In this document: piece by piece, positions 32,608 through 42,586 of the stretch
How the letters are laid out: every line of letters starts with the position of its first letter
Position numbering within the stretch: the first letter of the stretch is position 1
Assembly (NCBI GenBank): GCA_902600475.1
Contig: CACKJM010000008.1
Location: forward strand, 1 to 64,000
Length of the DNA: 64,000 nucleotides
From: an uncultured Prochlorococcus sp.
GTDB taxonomy: Bacteria; Cyanobacteriota; Cyanobacteriia; PCC-6307; Cyanobiaceae
Direction: 5' to 3'
Position numbers and translations under genes: made by a program
Notes under the pieces: model-generated
Told to the model about the DNA's origin: nothing
The model's input: the letters and a program-made list of their open reading frames with translations, nothing else
The model's database searches: none

Positions 32608-33783
32608 CTACAGGTAATCTTTTCTAAAAGGTTTAATCTGAACACCCTTATAAAAATGCTTTAATATTCTTTCAGCTTTTTGGCCTCTAGACGCCAGGGA
32701 TTTAGCGCCCCATTGACTCATTCCTACTCCATGTCCTGATCCCTGTCCAAAAACTATCAAACCTTTCTTTTGGGGCGTATTGTTGTTTAATTCTTCCTCA
32801 AAAAATTTAAATCTCACAAAATTACTATTGAGTCCTAATTTTTTTCTTAAAGCTACCCCAGACATTTGATCAGAACCATAAGCCCCAATAAGTTTTACAT
32901 TTTTTACCCTTCCAGTACTTGTAATATCTAAAATCTCTATATTTTTTAAACCTCCAATCTTGGGAAATAAATTTATTAATTCATTACTCGAAATTTTTTT
33001 TTGCCATCTTAATTTTGGATTGTTTTTATCAAAATCTTTCACACTCGATAAATATGGATATTTATTCTTCCATACGTCTTGACTATTTTCTGTCATCCCA
33101 CCCGAGCTGCTATGAAACAAAGCATTAATTAATTTATTTTTATACGTTAAAACCAAAGATCTTGTACTTTTAACGGCTCTGATAGTTTTATAAGTTCTTG
33201 ACTCCAAACCATTATATACTTGATTTTTCTGGGTTGAATCTATATCAAATAAATTATTTCCCTTTTGCTTTAAAGCATAAGTTCTAGAGGCAATTGCTTG
33301 TGCCTTTAATGCTTCAATAGGCCATTTAGTTGGCATCTCTGAGCCCACTACACTACTCAGGTATTTTTCTATTCCTAAAACATTCACTACCAATATTTCA
33401 GAGTCAAGTACAAAGAGATTAAGCTTACCAGAAAATCTCTTCTGACCTACCCATATACCTCTTCCATCAGAAGATCTAACTTGAAATTTTTGATTACTTT
33501 TTAAGTTATATTTTTTTTGTTTATTTTTATCAAAATATAAAATTTTTCTATTTTTCTCATTTTTCAAAGTTAAGCCTTTTATTTTTTTATTTGAAAAAAG
33601 TTCCCCTCTTATCGTTAAAGGAATAAACTTATCTGATCTAATCCTTAAATTGTTATTTTTTGATATCAAAACTCTAATTATTGGCTCTCTAGATGCAAAA
33701 ACACTTTCACTCTGAAAAATACAAAGAAATAAAATAGCAAGCAGACAACATTTACTATAATTATTTTTAAATTTAAGTATCAC
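32608..33783 (-). CDS. SpoIID/LytB domain protein
   Basis: VGSEMPTKWPIEALKAQAIASRTYAL, HSSSGGMTENSQDVW, GQGSGHGVGMSQWGAKSLA. Confidence 0.92.
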   Translation of the reverse strand: MILKFKNNYSKCCLLAILFLCIFQSESVFASREPIIRVLISKNNNLRIRSDKFIPLTIRGELFSNKKIKGLTLKNEKNRKILYFDKNKQKKYNLKSNQKFQVRSSDGRGIWVGQKRFSGKLNLFVLDSEILVVNVLGIEKYLSSVVGSEMPTKWPIEALKAQAIASRTYALKQKGNNLFDIDSTQKNQVYNGLESRTYKTIRAVKSTRSLVLTYKNKLINALFHSSSGGMTENSQDVWKNKYPYLSSVKDFDKNNPKLRWQKKISSNELINLFPKIGGLKNIEILDITSTGRVKNVKLIGAYGSDQMSGVALRKKLGLNSNFVRFKFFEEELNNNTPQKKGLIVFGQGSGHGVGMSQWGAKSLASRGQKAERILKHFYKGVQIKPFRKDYL

Positions 33784-33872
33784 TTTGTTTAAAAAACAAA
33801 TGCTTAATTTGCCTAAGTTTGACTAAAAGTCTAGATTTAATCCAGATATAAAAATAAAAATATCATAAATAA

Positions 33873-34811
33873 GTGAATATCACCTTCTTAGGAACAAGCT
33901 CTGGAGTTCCATCCTTAACGAGAAATGTTTCTTCCCTAGCACTTAAATTATCACAGTCATCAGAAGTTTGGCTTTTTGATTGTGGTGAAGGAACACAACA
34001 TCAAATAATGAAAAGCAATATTAAATCTTCACAAATTAAGAAAATATTTATTACACATATGCATGGAGATCATATTTATGGTTTGCCTGGACTTTTGGCG
34101 TCCTTAGGTTTATCAGGAAATAGTAAAGGTATTGAAATTTACGGTCCTTCAGGGTTGCGAAGTTTTATAAATTCTGCACTTAAAAGTAGTTTTTGCAAAT
34201 TGTCTTTCCCATTGAATTTTGTGGAAGTTGAAAATTTTGCATCAGAAAATCAAATCCTATTTGAAAACAACAAACTAAAAGTAAATTGCGCCTGCCTTAA
34301 ACATAAAATACCTGCTTATGGTTATCGAGTTAGTGAAAAAAATAAGCCTGGCATATTTGATATCAAAAAAGCAGAGTCTCTAAAAATAGCACCTGGACCA
34401 ATTTATTCAGAACTGCAACAAGGTAAAAAAGTTGTATTAGAAGATGGAAGGAAATTTGATGGGAAAGACTTCTGTGGACCTCCTAGAGAGGGTGAAAGTT
34501 TTGTTTATTGCACAGATACAGTCTTTAGCGAATCAGCTGTTTCACTATCAAAAAATGCCGATTTACTCGTGCATGAATCGACTTTCTCAGAGGAGGATGA
34601 AAGCATGGCCTACGAAAAATTACATTCCACAACAATCATGGCTGCCAAAACAGCATTATTATCTAACACAAAAAAATTAATTATTACTCATTTAAGTCCA
34701 AGATACAACAATAAAAATGCAATCACGCCAAGCGATTTGCTTAAAGAGGCTCAAAAAGTTTTTCCAAATACTCAGCTTGCAAAAGATTTTCTAACTGCAG
34801 AAATAAAATAA
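33873..34811 (+). CDS. rnz: Ribonuclease Z
   Basis: FLGTSSGVPSLTRNVSS, FITHMHGDHIYGLPGLL; GTG start. Confidence 0.95.
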   Translation: MNITFLGTSSGVPSLTRNVSSLALKLSQSSEVWLFDCGEGTQHQIMKSNIKSSQIKKIFITHMHGDHIYGLPGLLASLGLSGNSKGIEIYGPSGLRSFINSALKSSFCKLSFPLNFVEVENFASENQILFENNKLKVNCACLKHKIPAYGYRVSEKNKPGIFDIKKAESLKIAPGPIYSELQQGKKVVLEDGRKFDGKDFCGPPREGESFVYCTDTVFSESAVSLSKNADLLVHESTFSEEDESMAYEKLHSTTIMAAKTALLSNTKKLIITHLSPRYNNKNAITPSDLLKEAQKVFPNTQLAKDFLTAEIK

Positions 34812-34843
34812 ACTGCAACAGTTCGTGAGAAGAAGGGCCGCAA

Positions 34844-35446
34844 ATGTCCAACCCATGGAATAATAGTCATAGGTTTTATATATTGATGTTGATCGAAATG
34901 GTTTCAATTTTTTCATCACTACAAAAGTCTTTTAGAAGACTATTTATTTTTCTTCCATTAATTATTGGTTTACTTATTAATCCAATCTCAGCATACGCAC
35001 TCTATCCTAGTGATCCTTCATCAGTTGAAGTACTAAAAGATGATCTTCATGGTGCCGATCTTCATAATACTGAATACGTTAAATATGATTTATCTAATCA
35101 AGATTTAGGAGAATCTAATCTTCAAGGCGCATATATGAGCGTAACAACTGCAAAAAACTCTAGTTTTAAAGGAGCCAATATGACGGACCTCATTGCATAT
35201 GCAACACGCTTTGATAATGCTGATTTTACAGATGCAAATCTTACCAATGGTGAGCTAATGAAAAGTGTTTTTGATGGAGCAATTATTGATGGAGCAGACT
35301 TTACTGATGCAAATCTTGACCTTTCTCAGAGAAAATCATTATGTGAAAGAGCTAGTGGAACTAACTCACAAACTGGAGTTAATACAATTGATAGTCTTGA
35401 ATGCACAGGCTTAAAAGGTTATATGCCTCCAAAGCCAAAAGCATAA
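34844..35446 (+). CDS. Pentapeptide-repeat protein, probably exported
   Basis: A(D/N)LxxA-type repeats (FKGANMTDLIAYATRFDNADFTDANLTNGEL) after a hydrophobic N-terminus. Confidence 0.87.
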   Translation: MSNPWNNSHRFYILMLIEMVSIFSSLQKSFRRLFIFLPLIIGLLINPISAYALYPSDPSSVEVLKDDLHGADLHNTEYVKYDLSNQDLGESNLQGAYMSVTTAKNSSFKGANMTDLIAYATRFDNADFTDANLTNGELMKSVFDGAIIDGADFTDANLDLSQRKSLCERASGTNSQTGVNTIDSLECTGLKGYMPPKPKA

Positions 35447-35464
35447 CATTTAAAGCTAACTAAC

Positions 35465-35824
35465 TTAATAAGGGAAAATATTACCAGGCTCTTTTGAGTC
35501 TGGTTTTTTGCTATACCACCATTCTTGTATATCAGAAGAAAATTTCTTTGAAAAAAGAGTTATAACCGTCTCAACAGGTTTTGATCCAGGCTCCAAAATC
35601 TGTACTGAATAAGATGGGCATTTTCTTGAAGCCATATCAGCAACGAACCTAGAACCTATTCTTCTCCAACTAGGCTCTTTACTTCTCCAAGCAAGCCTTG
35701 AACAAGGCCAAGGTAACTCTTCTCTATCATAAAGTCTGCAACATGGCCCAATCACCTTATAACTGAACTGACCGCCGTAACTTGATTGAACACTGCCAGT
35801 CTTGAAAAATTGAAATTTATTCAT
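35465..35824 (-). CDS. Conserved cyanobacterial-type protein, unknown function (start trimmed to internal Met)
   Basis: ORF of track 35465..35845; the longer start lies inside the petF terminator, so MNKFQFF (ATG at 35822-35824) is preferred. Confidence 0.65.
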   Translation of the reverse strand: MNKFQFFKTGSVQSSYGGQFSYKVIGPCCRLYDREELPWPCSRLAWRSKEPSWRRIGSRFVADMASRKCPSYSVQILEPGSKPVETVITLFSKKFSSDIQEWWYSKKPDSKEPGNIFPY

Positions 35825-35829
35825 ATACA

Positions 35830-35855
35830 AAAAAGCCACCTTCATAGAGGGTGGC
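35830..35855 (-). terminator. Rho-independent terminator downstream of petF
   Basis: Minus strand GCCACC-CTCTATGAA-GGTGGC followed by TTTTTT. Confidence 0.8.
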
Positions 35856-35900
35856 AGAGAAATAATGAATAATCAACTAAGAAAAGTTAATTTTTTATAA

Positions 35901-36200
35901 TTAATACAATTCTTCCTCAGCATGAGTTGTAATTGTTACGTCAGATGTTGGATAAGCAACACATGTAAGAACAAAACCAGCTTCTAATTGGTCATCATCT
36001 AAGAAACTTTGATCTGATTGATCCACACTACCTGAAGTAACTTTTCCAGCACATGTTGAACATGCTCCAGCTCTGCAGGAATAAGGAAGATCAATACCTT
36101 GTTCTTCAGCCGCATCGAGGATGTACTGGTCATCAGGCACTTCAATAGTTGAATTGAGTCCTTCACCTTCGCTGATTAGTGTAACTTTGTAAGAAGCCAT
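35901..36200 (-). CDS. petF: Plant-type [2Fe-2S] ferredoxin
   Basis: [18 protein letters not shown]...[15 protein letters not shown]. Confidence 0.97.
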   Translation of the reverse strand: MASYKVTLISEGEGLNSTIEVPDDQYILDAAEEQGIDLPYSCRAGACSTCAGKVTSGSVDQSDQSFLDDDQLEAGFVLTCVAYPTSDVTITTHAEEELY

Positions 36201-36334
36201 TTAAATAAAAAATTGTTGGTAATTAATACCTATCACATACATTTTTAACATCGATTGGGGCGATATGTGAGATTTTGAAGTAAAAAATGACACAATAAAA
36301 TGTATTAAAGAGTATCTATAAGAAAAACTTATAC

Positions 36335-37246
36335 TTAGGTTAGATCGTTGGATTTTTGGGCAGAAATACATGCCCAATCTTTTCTAGTTGATACATCCAA
36401 TAATTTAAAGTCATTCTGAATTAATATTCTTATAATTTCATCTTTTTGTGAATTCAGAATTCCACTAAAAATGACTTCTCCGTTGTTTCTCAAGCACTTA
36501 TATATATTTGGAATCATTTCTTTTATTACTGCAGCAAGAATATTGCATAAAACAAAATCAAATTCTTTGATTTTATTTTTTAGAATTACCTCATTAAAAG
36601 ATCCCAAATATGTATTTAAGTTTTTTAAATTACCGAAATTTAGTTGGAAATTAGAGTTAGTTGAATTTATAGCTAAATAATCATTATCCACTGCAAAGAC
36701 CTCTTTAGCGCCAAGTAATCTTGCGGCGACACTCAAAATTCCGCTACCGCTTCCAATATCTAATACCTTTTTATCAGAAAATAAAATATTCTCCATTTTT
36801 TCCAAGCAAAGATAAGTCGAAGGATGACTTCCTGTACCAAAGGCTGCGCCAGGATCAATTTTTATGATTTGTTTATCTTTAAATTTTTTATTTAGATTTA
36901 TCCAACAAGGCAATATTAAAAAATGATTTCCTACTAATTCAGGCGCCCAATATTTCTTCCAGCTTGTCAGCCAATCCTCCTCTTTAATAATGCTCCAGTC
37001 AAAAAATTGATTCATAGGGGCATTATTGTTGAGAAGTTTGCTAATTATTTTTTCAAAATCACACCTAGAACTCTCTCCCCAATCACTGACTGGAAGCCAT
37101 ATATTCACCTCTTTTTTATTTTCATTTCTAATTAAATATTCAAATGAAAAACTAAATATTCCCAGCTCATTTAATTTCCAAATAATAATTTCTTCTGAAT
37201 CACTTTCTATCAGAAAAGTTAGTTTATACCAATCTTTAGTTTCCAT
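36335..37246 (-). CDS. prmA: Ribosomal protein L11 methyltransferase
   Basis: [39 protein letters not shown]. Confidence 0.95.
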   Translation of the reverse strand: METKDWYKLTFLIESDSEEIIIWKLNELGIFSFSFEYLIRNENKKEVNIWLPVSDWGESSRCDFEKIISKLLNNNAPMNQFFDWSIIKEEDWLTSWKKYWAPELVGNHFLILPCWINLNKKFKDKQIIKIDPGAAFGTGSHPSTYLCLEKMENILFSDKKVLDIGSGSGILSVAARLLGAKEVFAVDNDYLAINSTNSNFQLNFGNLKNLNTYLGSFNEVILKNKIKEFDFVLCNILAAVIKEMIPNIYKCLRNNGEVIFSGILNSQKDEIIRILIQNDFKLLDVSTRKDWACISAQKSNDLT

Positions 37247-37264
37247 TAACTAGGACAAAGAACT

Positions 37265-38851
37265 TCACAAAGTAACTGGATTAGCGTTGGTGATCCCATC
37301 TACTTCAACAATGGCGTCAAGCAGCTTATTAGGTATTGGATCATCAATACTAAGCACCATAACAGCTTCCCCTCTAACAATTTTGCGTCCAACTTGCATT
37401 GAGGCAATATTTACATTGTTGCTCCCTAATAAAGACCCAAGCTTGCCAATAATGCCTGGCATATCTCTGTGCCTTGTAACCAACATATATCTGCTTGGCG
37501 ATACATTAACTGGGTATTGATCAATACTAATAATTCTTAATTCCCCATCAGCAAAAATGCTTCCTGCTACGCTATGGTCGCCATTATCTCCGTAAGTGGT
37601 TAACTGAAGCGATCCACTAGCAAATTCAGGTCTTGCTTCATCTTTATTCTCTACTACCGAAATACCTCTTGAATTTGCTTCTAGCGAAGCATTCACATAA
37701 TTAATCCTATCTCCCAAAGCTTTACTTAAAAGGCCTTTTAGACTAGCTATTATTAATGGCTGAGAAGGATGTTGAACAAATTCACCTTGAAGCTTTACTT
37801 CTATTTTCTGTATCTGCCCACCTGAAAGCTGGCTTATAAGTAGACCCATTGTTTCAGCTAACTGCAGATGAGGTTTTAGACTATCCATAATATCAGGGCT
37901 CAAACCTGGAATATTTACTGCAGTTCTAGCAGATAAACCAAGCAAGACATCTCTTATTTGTTCTGCAACATCAACAGCTACATTTTCTTGTGCTTCCCGT
38001 GTAGATGCTCCTAAGTGTGGGGTGAGGATAAGATTCTTTTCAACCTTCAAAAGTGGTGAATCAGATTCCAAAGGTTCTTTAGAAAAGACATCTATTGCAG
38101 CACCTGCAATCAATGATTTATTTAAAGCTTCTGCTAATGCCTCTTCATCAATTAAGCCTCCCCTAGCACAATTAATTAATTTTGCGCTACTTTTCATACT
38201 TTTAAGGACGTCTATATTTACTAAATTCTCTGTCTCTGGTGTGCGAGGCAAATGTAAAGTTACATAATCAGATTCTTTGAATAAATCCTCTATTTCAGAT
38301 AGTTTAACTTGTATTTGTTGAGCTCTTTCAGTTGAAACAAATGGATCATATCCGTAAACTTCCATTCCTAATGAATTAGCAACTTTCGCTACATGAGCAC
38401 CAATTTTCCCTAAACCTACTACACCTAATTTTTTCTTATAAAGCTCATTACCAACAAATTTCTTTCTTTCCCATTTACCTGACAAAGTACTACTATTAGC
38501 GATTGGAATATGTCTAGATAAAGCCAACATCATAGCTATAGTATGTTCAGCAGCAGCTATTGTGTTACCCCCAGGAGAATTAACAACAAGAACTCCTTTT
38601 TGCGTAGCAGCCTTAACATCTACATTATCAACTCCAACTCCTGCTCTTCCAATAATTCTCAGTTTACTTGAAGAGTTAATGATTTCTTCAGTCACTTGAG
38701 TACCAGAGCGAATCATTAAAGCATCATAATCTTTAATAATTGAAGCTAGCTCAGTGTCTGAGATACCTATCTTCTGATCAACCTGAGCAACTTGTGAAAG
38801 AATATCGATTCCTGTTTGATCAATTGGATCTGTAATGAGAACTTTTGTCAT
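37265..38851 (-). CDS. serA: D-3-phosphoglycerate dehydrogenase
   Basis: GRAGVGVDNVD, LGVVGLGKIGAHVA, C-terminal ACT domain. Confidence 0.97.
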   Translation of the reverse strand: MTKVLITDPIDQTGIDILSQVAQVDQKIGISDTELASIIKDYDALMIRSGTQVTEEIINSSSKLRIIGRAGVGVDNVDVKAATQKGVLVVNSPGGNTIAAAEHTIAMMLALSRHIPIANSSTLSGKWERKKFVGNELYKKKLGVVGLGKIGAHVAKVANSLGMEVYGYDPFVSTERAQQIQVKLSEIEDLFKESDYVTLHLPRTPETENLVNIDVLKSMKSSAKLINCARGGLIDEEALAEALNKSLIAGAAIDVFSKEPLESDSPLLKVEKNLILTPHLGASTREAQENVAVDVAEQIRDVLLGLSARTAVNIPGLSPDIMDSLKPHLQLAETMGLLISQLSGGQIQKIEVKLQGEFVQHPSQPLIIASLKGLLSKALGDRINYVNASLEANSRGISVVENKDEARPEFASGSLQLTTYGDNGDHSVAGSIFADGELRIISIDQYPVNVSPSRYMLVTRHRDMPGIIGKLGSLLGSNNVNIASMQVGRKIVRGEAVMVLSIDDPIPNKLLDAIVEVDGITNANPVTL

Positions 38852-38950
38852 TTAAGATTGGTTCTTTAATCTTTTACTTTAACTTAATCTATAGTGTATG
38901 TATCTTATTTTATTAATTTGAATAAAACACAAACATTTGAGGATTGAAAT

Positions 38951-39517
38951 TTGACTAAAAGTATTGTGATATTTGAAGACATTGATAAATGTATCCAACT
39001 ATTTGAAGTTTTCAAAGAAAAATCAGTAATATTCTCTGAAGCTATTTTGATCCCACCAATGATTGAGAAAATATCATCAGATGAAACAGAATTGCTAAAT
39101 GCGAAAGCAAATATCTTATTCAAATCTCAAAATTTTGAAGATATAAGAATTTTAAATCCTAAACTTGATAGAAAGATTAGACAAAAAGAAATGAGTAGAT
39201 GGCTAATGCCATTTGGTCTTATAGCTGGAATAGCTTTTTCTAATATGACAAATTTATCTACTTTCAGTTTTCTTGGTTTGAATAACATCGGTGAATCCTT
39301 AATTGGAGGTCTTTTAGGAATGGGTTCAGGATATTTAGGTAGTGTCGTTTCTTCTGCAAGTATTAACATTAATAGAAATAAAGAGTTAAGGTCAATCATA
39401 AATTTTAATAAAGAGGGTAAATGGCTTGTTCTGCTTGAAAATCAAATTGGAACTGAATTACCTTGGGCATTGATAAAACAATCAGAAGCAAAAGATATAA
39501 TTTTTTTAGAAGGCTAA
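38951..39517 (+). CDS. Conserved membrane-associated protein, unknown function
   Basis: 188 aa ORF with a Gly-rich hydrophobic segment; TTG start; adjacent to the S4 protein gene. Confidence 0.75.
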   Translation: MTKSIVIFEDIDKCIQLFEVFKEKSVIFSEAILIPPMIEKISSDETELLNAKANILFKSQNFEDIRILNPKLDRKIRQKEMSRWLMPFGLIAGIAFSNMTNLSTFSFLGLNNIGESLIGGLLGMGSGYLGSVVSSASININRNKELRSIINFNKEGKWLVLLENQIGTELPWALIKQSEAKDIIFLEG

Positions 39518-40309
39518 ATGATTGACCTAAAAGAAATCTTAATAAATTCAAACTACAAAAAAGAAACTGAGGAATTAATAAATATTGCTAACTTAACTTA
39601 CAAACACTGGGAAACTTATTGGACTGGATTTAATTCAACTTATGTTTGCGAAGAGATTTTAAAAGATTTTGAAAATTTAAATGATTTCAAATTTTTTATT
39701 TATGGAGGATTCTCCTCTTCTCAAAGGTCTAGGATAGCTTGCTTTAGAGGAGATAATATTGCTGAAGAGGATTCGCTAAAAAGTAATTTTCCAGCTCAAG
39801 GAATAAAAATTATTGGAAATTTTTTATTTGATAATGCTACACAAGACGACTTTAGATCCCTCTTAATTGAAAATGGGGTTAATCAAATAAAAGTTGGAGA
39901 TATATGGACTATTGGCGATAGGGGAGCACAAGGGATAATTGATAATTCAGATATTAAGCATCTAGATGAAAAGATTTTTTATTTAAGAGACGTAAAAGTA
40001 AAAGTTAATTTAGTAGGTATAGATGAATTACAAATACCTTCTAGAAGATCAAAAAAACTTGTTAATACAGTAGAAGCTTCAACAAGATTAGATGCTATAG
40101 CTTCAGCTGGCTTTAGGGTATCACGAACCAAAATCATCGAAAGGATAGAAAATGGAATGCTTAGATTAAATGGAAGCAAAGTTAATAAGCCAACAATTAA
40201 TCTAAAAATTGGCGACAAAATAGAACTTGAAAATAAAGGATTTATCGAAATTCTAAATTTAGAAATAACTAAAAGAGAACGATGGAAAGTTAAATTACTT
40301 AGAAAATGA
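39518..40309 (+). CDS. Photosystem II S4 domain protein (YlmH-like)
   Basis: YGGFSSSQRSRIACFRGD, IGDIWTIGDRGAQGI-like core; C-terminal S4 domain. Confidence 0.9.
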   Translation: MIDLKEILINSNYKKETEELINIANLTYKHWETYWTGFNSTYVCEEILKDFENLNDFKFFIYGGFSSSQRSRIACFRGDNIAEEDSLKSNFPAQGIKIIGNFLFDNATQDDFRSLLIENGVNQIKVGDIWTIGDRGAQGIIDNSDIKHLDEKIFYLRDVKVKVNLVGIDELQIPSRRSKKLVNTVEASTRLDAIASAGFRVSRTKIIERIENGMLRLNGSKVNKPTINLKIGDKIELENKGFIEILNLEITKRERWKVKLLRK

Positions 40310-40358
40310 AACGCAACCTGCTATTTTCTTATAAGGGGGATTAAAAATTCCTCAATTG

Positions 40359-40430
40359 GGGCGATTAGCTCAGTGGTAGAGCACTACCTCGACACGGTAG
40401 TGGCCACTGGTTCGAATCCAGTATCGCCCA
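40359..40430 (+). tRNA. trnV: tRNA-Val (anticodon GAC)
   Basis: GGGCGATTAGCTCAGTGGTAGAGCACTACCTCGACACGGTAGTGGCCACTGGTTCGAATCCAGTATCGCCCA cloverleaf. Confidence 0.96.
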
Positions 40431-40497
40431 TTAAAACTTTTCACGACCTAGGTTATATCCACAGAAAATAATTTCATTTTTTAGATTATTAAAAAAG

Positions 40498-41115
40498 ATG
40501 AAACTTAATCAAATAATTAATCTACATAAGGGGCTCACTGCATTTGTAGTAATAGGTCTTATGATTTTTTTTGATAATTTTACGATAGCTCCCTACGTTT
40601 ATTTAGCTCTGCATGGTACTTATGGATTACTTTGGCTTCTAAAAGAAAAGATATTCCCAGACCCTTATTTTAAAGAAAAAATAAATTTTTTAACTTCAGT
40701 TACTGGTTTTATTTTCCTTGGAAGTTACTGGGTAGCTCCCTACATTCTTATCTCATCTCAGAAATCTGTTCCAAATATCGTAATAGCTGCCTCTGTATCT
40801 ATAAATATAATTGGTGTGTTTCTACATTTTTCTAGTGATGCCCAAAAATATTTTTCTCTTAAATTAAAAAAAGATCTAATTAAAGAAGGATTTTTCAAAA
40901 ATATAAGGAATACAAATTATCTTGGAGAAATACTAATTTATCTATCATTCGTCATACTTTCAATGAGTTTCATACCATTAGTAATTCTTGCAATATTTTT
41001 CTCTATAGTTTTTCTACCAAGAATGTTAAAAAAAGATAAATCGCTCTCAAAATATGATTCATTCGAAGAATACAAAAAGAAAAGTGGTCTTATATTGCCT
41101 AAATTAAATGCGTGA
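40498..41115 (+). CDS. Isoprenylcysteine methyltransferase-like / DUF1295-like membrane protein
   Basis: Multi-TM; LIKEGFFKNIRNTNYLGEILIYLSF and C-terminal YDSFEEYKKKSG resemble the steroid 5-alpha-reductase/ICMT-like family. Confidence 0.65.
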   Translation: MKLNQIINLHKGLTAFVVIGLMIFFDNFTIAPYVYLALHGTYGLLWLLKEKIFPDPYFKEKINFLTSVTGFIFLGSYWVAPYILISSQKSVPNIVIAASVSINIIGVFLHFSSDAQKYFSLKLKKDLIKEGFFKNIRNTNYLGEILIYLSFVILSMSFIPLVILAIFFSIVFLPRMLKKDKSLSKYDSFEEYKKKSGLILPKLNA

Positions 41116-41659
41116 TAACAACTTACCCAGTTGGAGGCAAGATTTAAAATCTTCTAGAAAAAAAGAGGGCAAATCTCCCTCTAGTAGATGGATACAGCTT
41201 GCAACAGTCAGCGAAGAAAATGAGCCAAGATTAAGAACAGTTGTTTTCAGAGGATGGTATAAAGATAGTTCAATGATTATTTTTACAGATAGAAGAAGTG
41301 AAAAAATTGGGCATTTAAAATCTAACCCTAATGCAGAAATATTATGGCTCTTTTTGAAAACCAAATCACAATATAGATTCAAAGGAAAAATAAATGAATT
41401 AAGTGATAATAAAAATTATTGGGATTTATTATCAGAAAAATCAAAATCTTCTTGGTTTTGGGGATCTCCTGGAGAGAAAATAAACCCAAAAATCCAATCT
41501 ACTTATGAAATATTAACTAATCTACCCAAGTCAGAAAATTTTGTAGTTCTAAATTTTGAAATTAATTCAGTAGATCTTCTTAAATTAGGACAGCCCGTTC
41601 ATAAACGATATCTTTGGGAAAAAATTAAGAAATGGGAAAAAGTTGAAATTAATCCCTAA
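41108..41659 (+). CDS. Pyridoxamine 5'-phosphate oxidase-family FMN-binding protein
   Basis: PSSRWIQLATVSEENEPRLRTVVFRGW...DRRSEKIGHLKSNPNAEILW. Confidence 0.88.
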   Translation: MRDNNLPSWRQDLKSSRKKEGKSPSSRWIQLATVSEENEPRLRTVVFRGWYKDSSMIIFTDRRSEKIGHLKSNPNAEILWLFLKTKSQYRFKGKINELSDNKNYWDLLSEKSKSSWFWGSPGEKINPKIQSTYEILTNLPKSENFVVLNFEINSVDLLKLGQPVHKRYLWEKIKKWEKVEINP

Positions 41660-41733
41660 ATATTTCTAAATTGTATAGTTAGGTTGAAAAACATATAGTG
41701 ATCAGTCAGCTTTAAAAAAGAAGTATTATTCAT

Positions 41734-41907
41734 ATGAATTTCTCAGAAATTCCAGAGAACCCTTTTATTTTTTTATCTTGGGTGACAGCGATAGGACTAT
41801 TTATAAGTCTTTCTGAAGCAACAATAAAGATAAAACTTGAAAAAAGAAACAGCTATAAAAAAAGGTTAGAGCTAATCAATAACCTTTATCCTAAAAAGTT
41901 AGCTTGA
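41734..41907 (+). CDS. Putative 57 aa small membrane protein
   Basis: MNFSEIPENPFIFLSWVTAIGLFISLSEATIKIKLEKRNSYKKRLELINNLYPKKLA; not in ORF track; 3' end overlaps doxX terminator. Confidence 0.4.
   Translation: MNFSEIPENPFIFLSWVTAIGLFISLSEATIKIKLEKRNSYKKRLELINNLYPKKLA
41857..41887 (-). terminator. Putative rho-independent terminator of the DoxX gene
   Basis: Minus strand AAGGTTA-TTGATTAGCTC-TAACCTT followed by T-run. Confidence 0.6.
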
Positions 41908-42450
41908 GGTATCTGAGAGTATGTTTGCTTGAAGAAATTGAAATAATCCGACTTTACTTGTTTCTTCTTTAATCTCAACTTCCTTAGAATTTTTTGATTT
42001 TGTTGAAGAAATGATTTCCTCTTCTTCTTCTGATTTCAAAATTCTGATAATGACTTCATCTAAGGAGAAATTGCCAGGCCCTGTTAATGCAATTGAAGTT
42101 GCTGAAGCGAAATACAGAAGTAGGAGCTCTAATAAGAAAATATTAAAACCTGAAGTAACAAGTGCATGATATATAGCGACAGAAATTGTTCCCACAATTG
42201 CCAAAGCCCCGAATCTTGTAGCCAAGCCGATAATTAGTAACCAACTACCACCTATTTCAGAGAATGCCGCTATGTATGATAGAAAAATTGGGAAAGGAAG
42301 ATGTAAAGGTCTGACAAAAGCATCAGCAAAATTTTCTATATTTGCTAATTTCTCATAACCGTGATGAATAAGAACAGTTCCAGTTATAACTCTAAGAATT
42401 AATAAAGCAGTATCTTTGCTAAACGACTTGGTGAGAATTGTTGAAAGCAC
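41899..42450 (-). CDS. DoxX family protein
   Basis: LILRVITGTVLIHHGYEKLANIENFADAF...AAFSEIGGSWLLIIGLATRFGA. Confidence 0.9.
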   Translation of the reverse strand: MLSTILTKSFSKDTALLILRVITGTVLIHHGYEKLANIENFADAFVRPLHLPFPIFLSYIAAFSEIGGSWLLIIGLATRFGALAIVGTISVAIYHALVTSGFNIFLLELLLLYFASATSIALTGPGNFSLDEVIIRILKSEEEEEIISSTKSKNSKEVEIKEETSKVGLFQFLQANILSDTSS

Positions 42451-42586
42451 TATAAAAAAATTATCCTTAAGTAAAAATAACTAGTCACAGTATCCATCGT
42501 GGATTAAACCGCAAAAGTAACGCTTAATTAAGTATTTATACTTAGTGCTTTAATTAATTCTTTTTCTGATTAAGAATTCAATGAAG

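Noticed and set aside
42490-42530. ATCCATCGTGGAT mini-palindrome and GC-richer patch upstream of doxX
   Set aside because: 5-bp stem only; could be chance or a promoter element.
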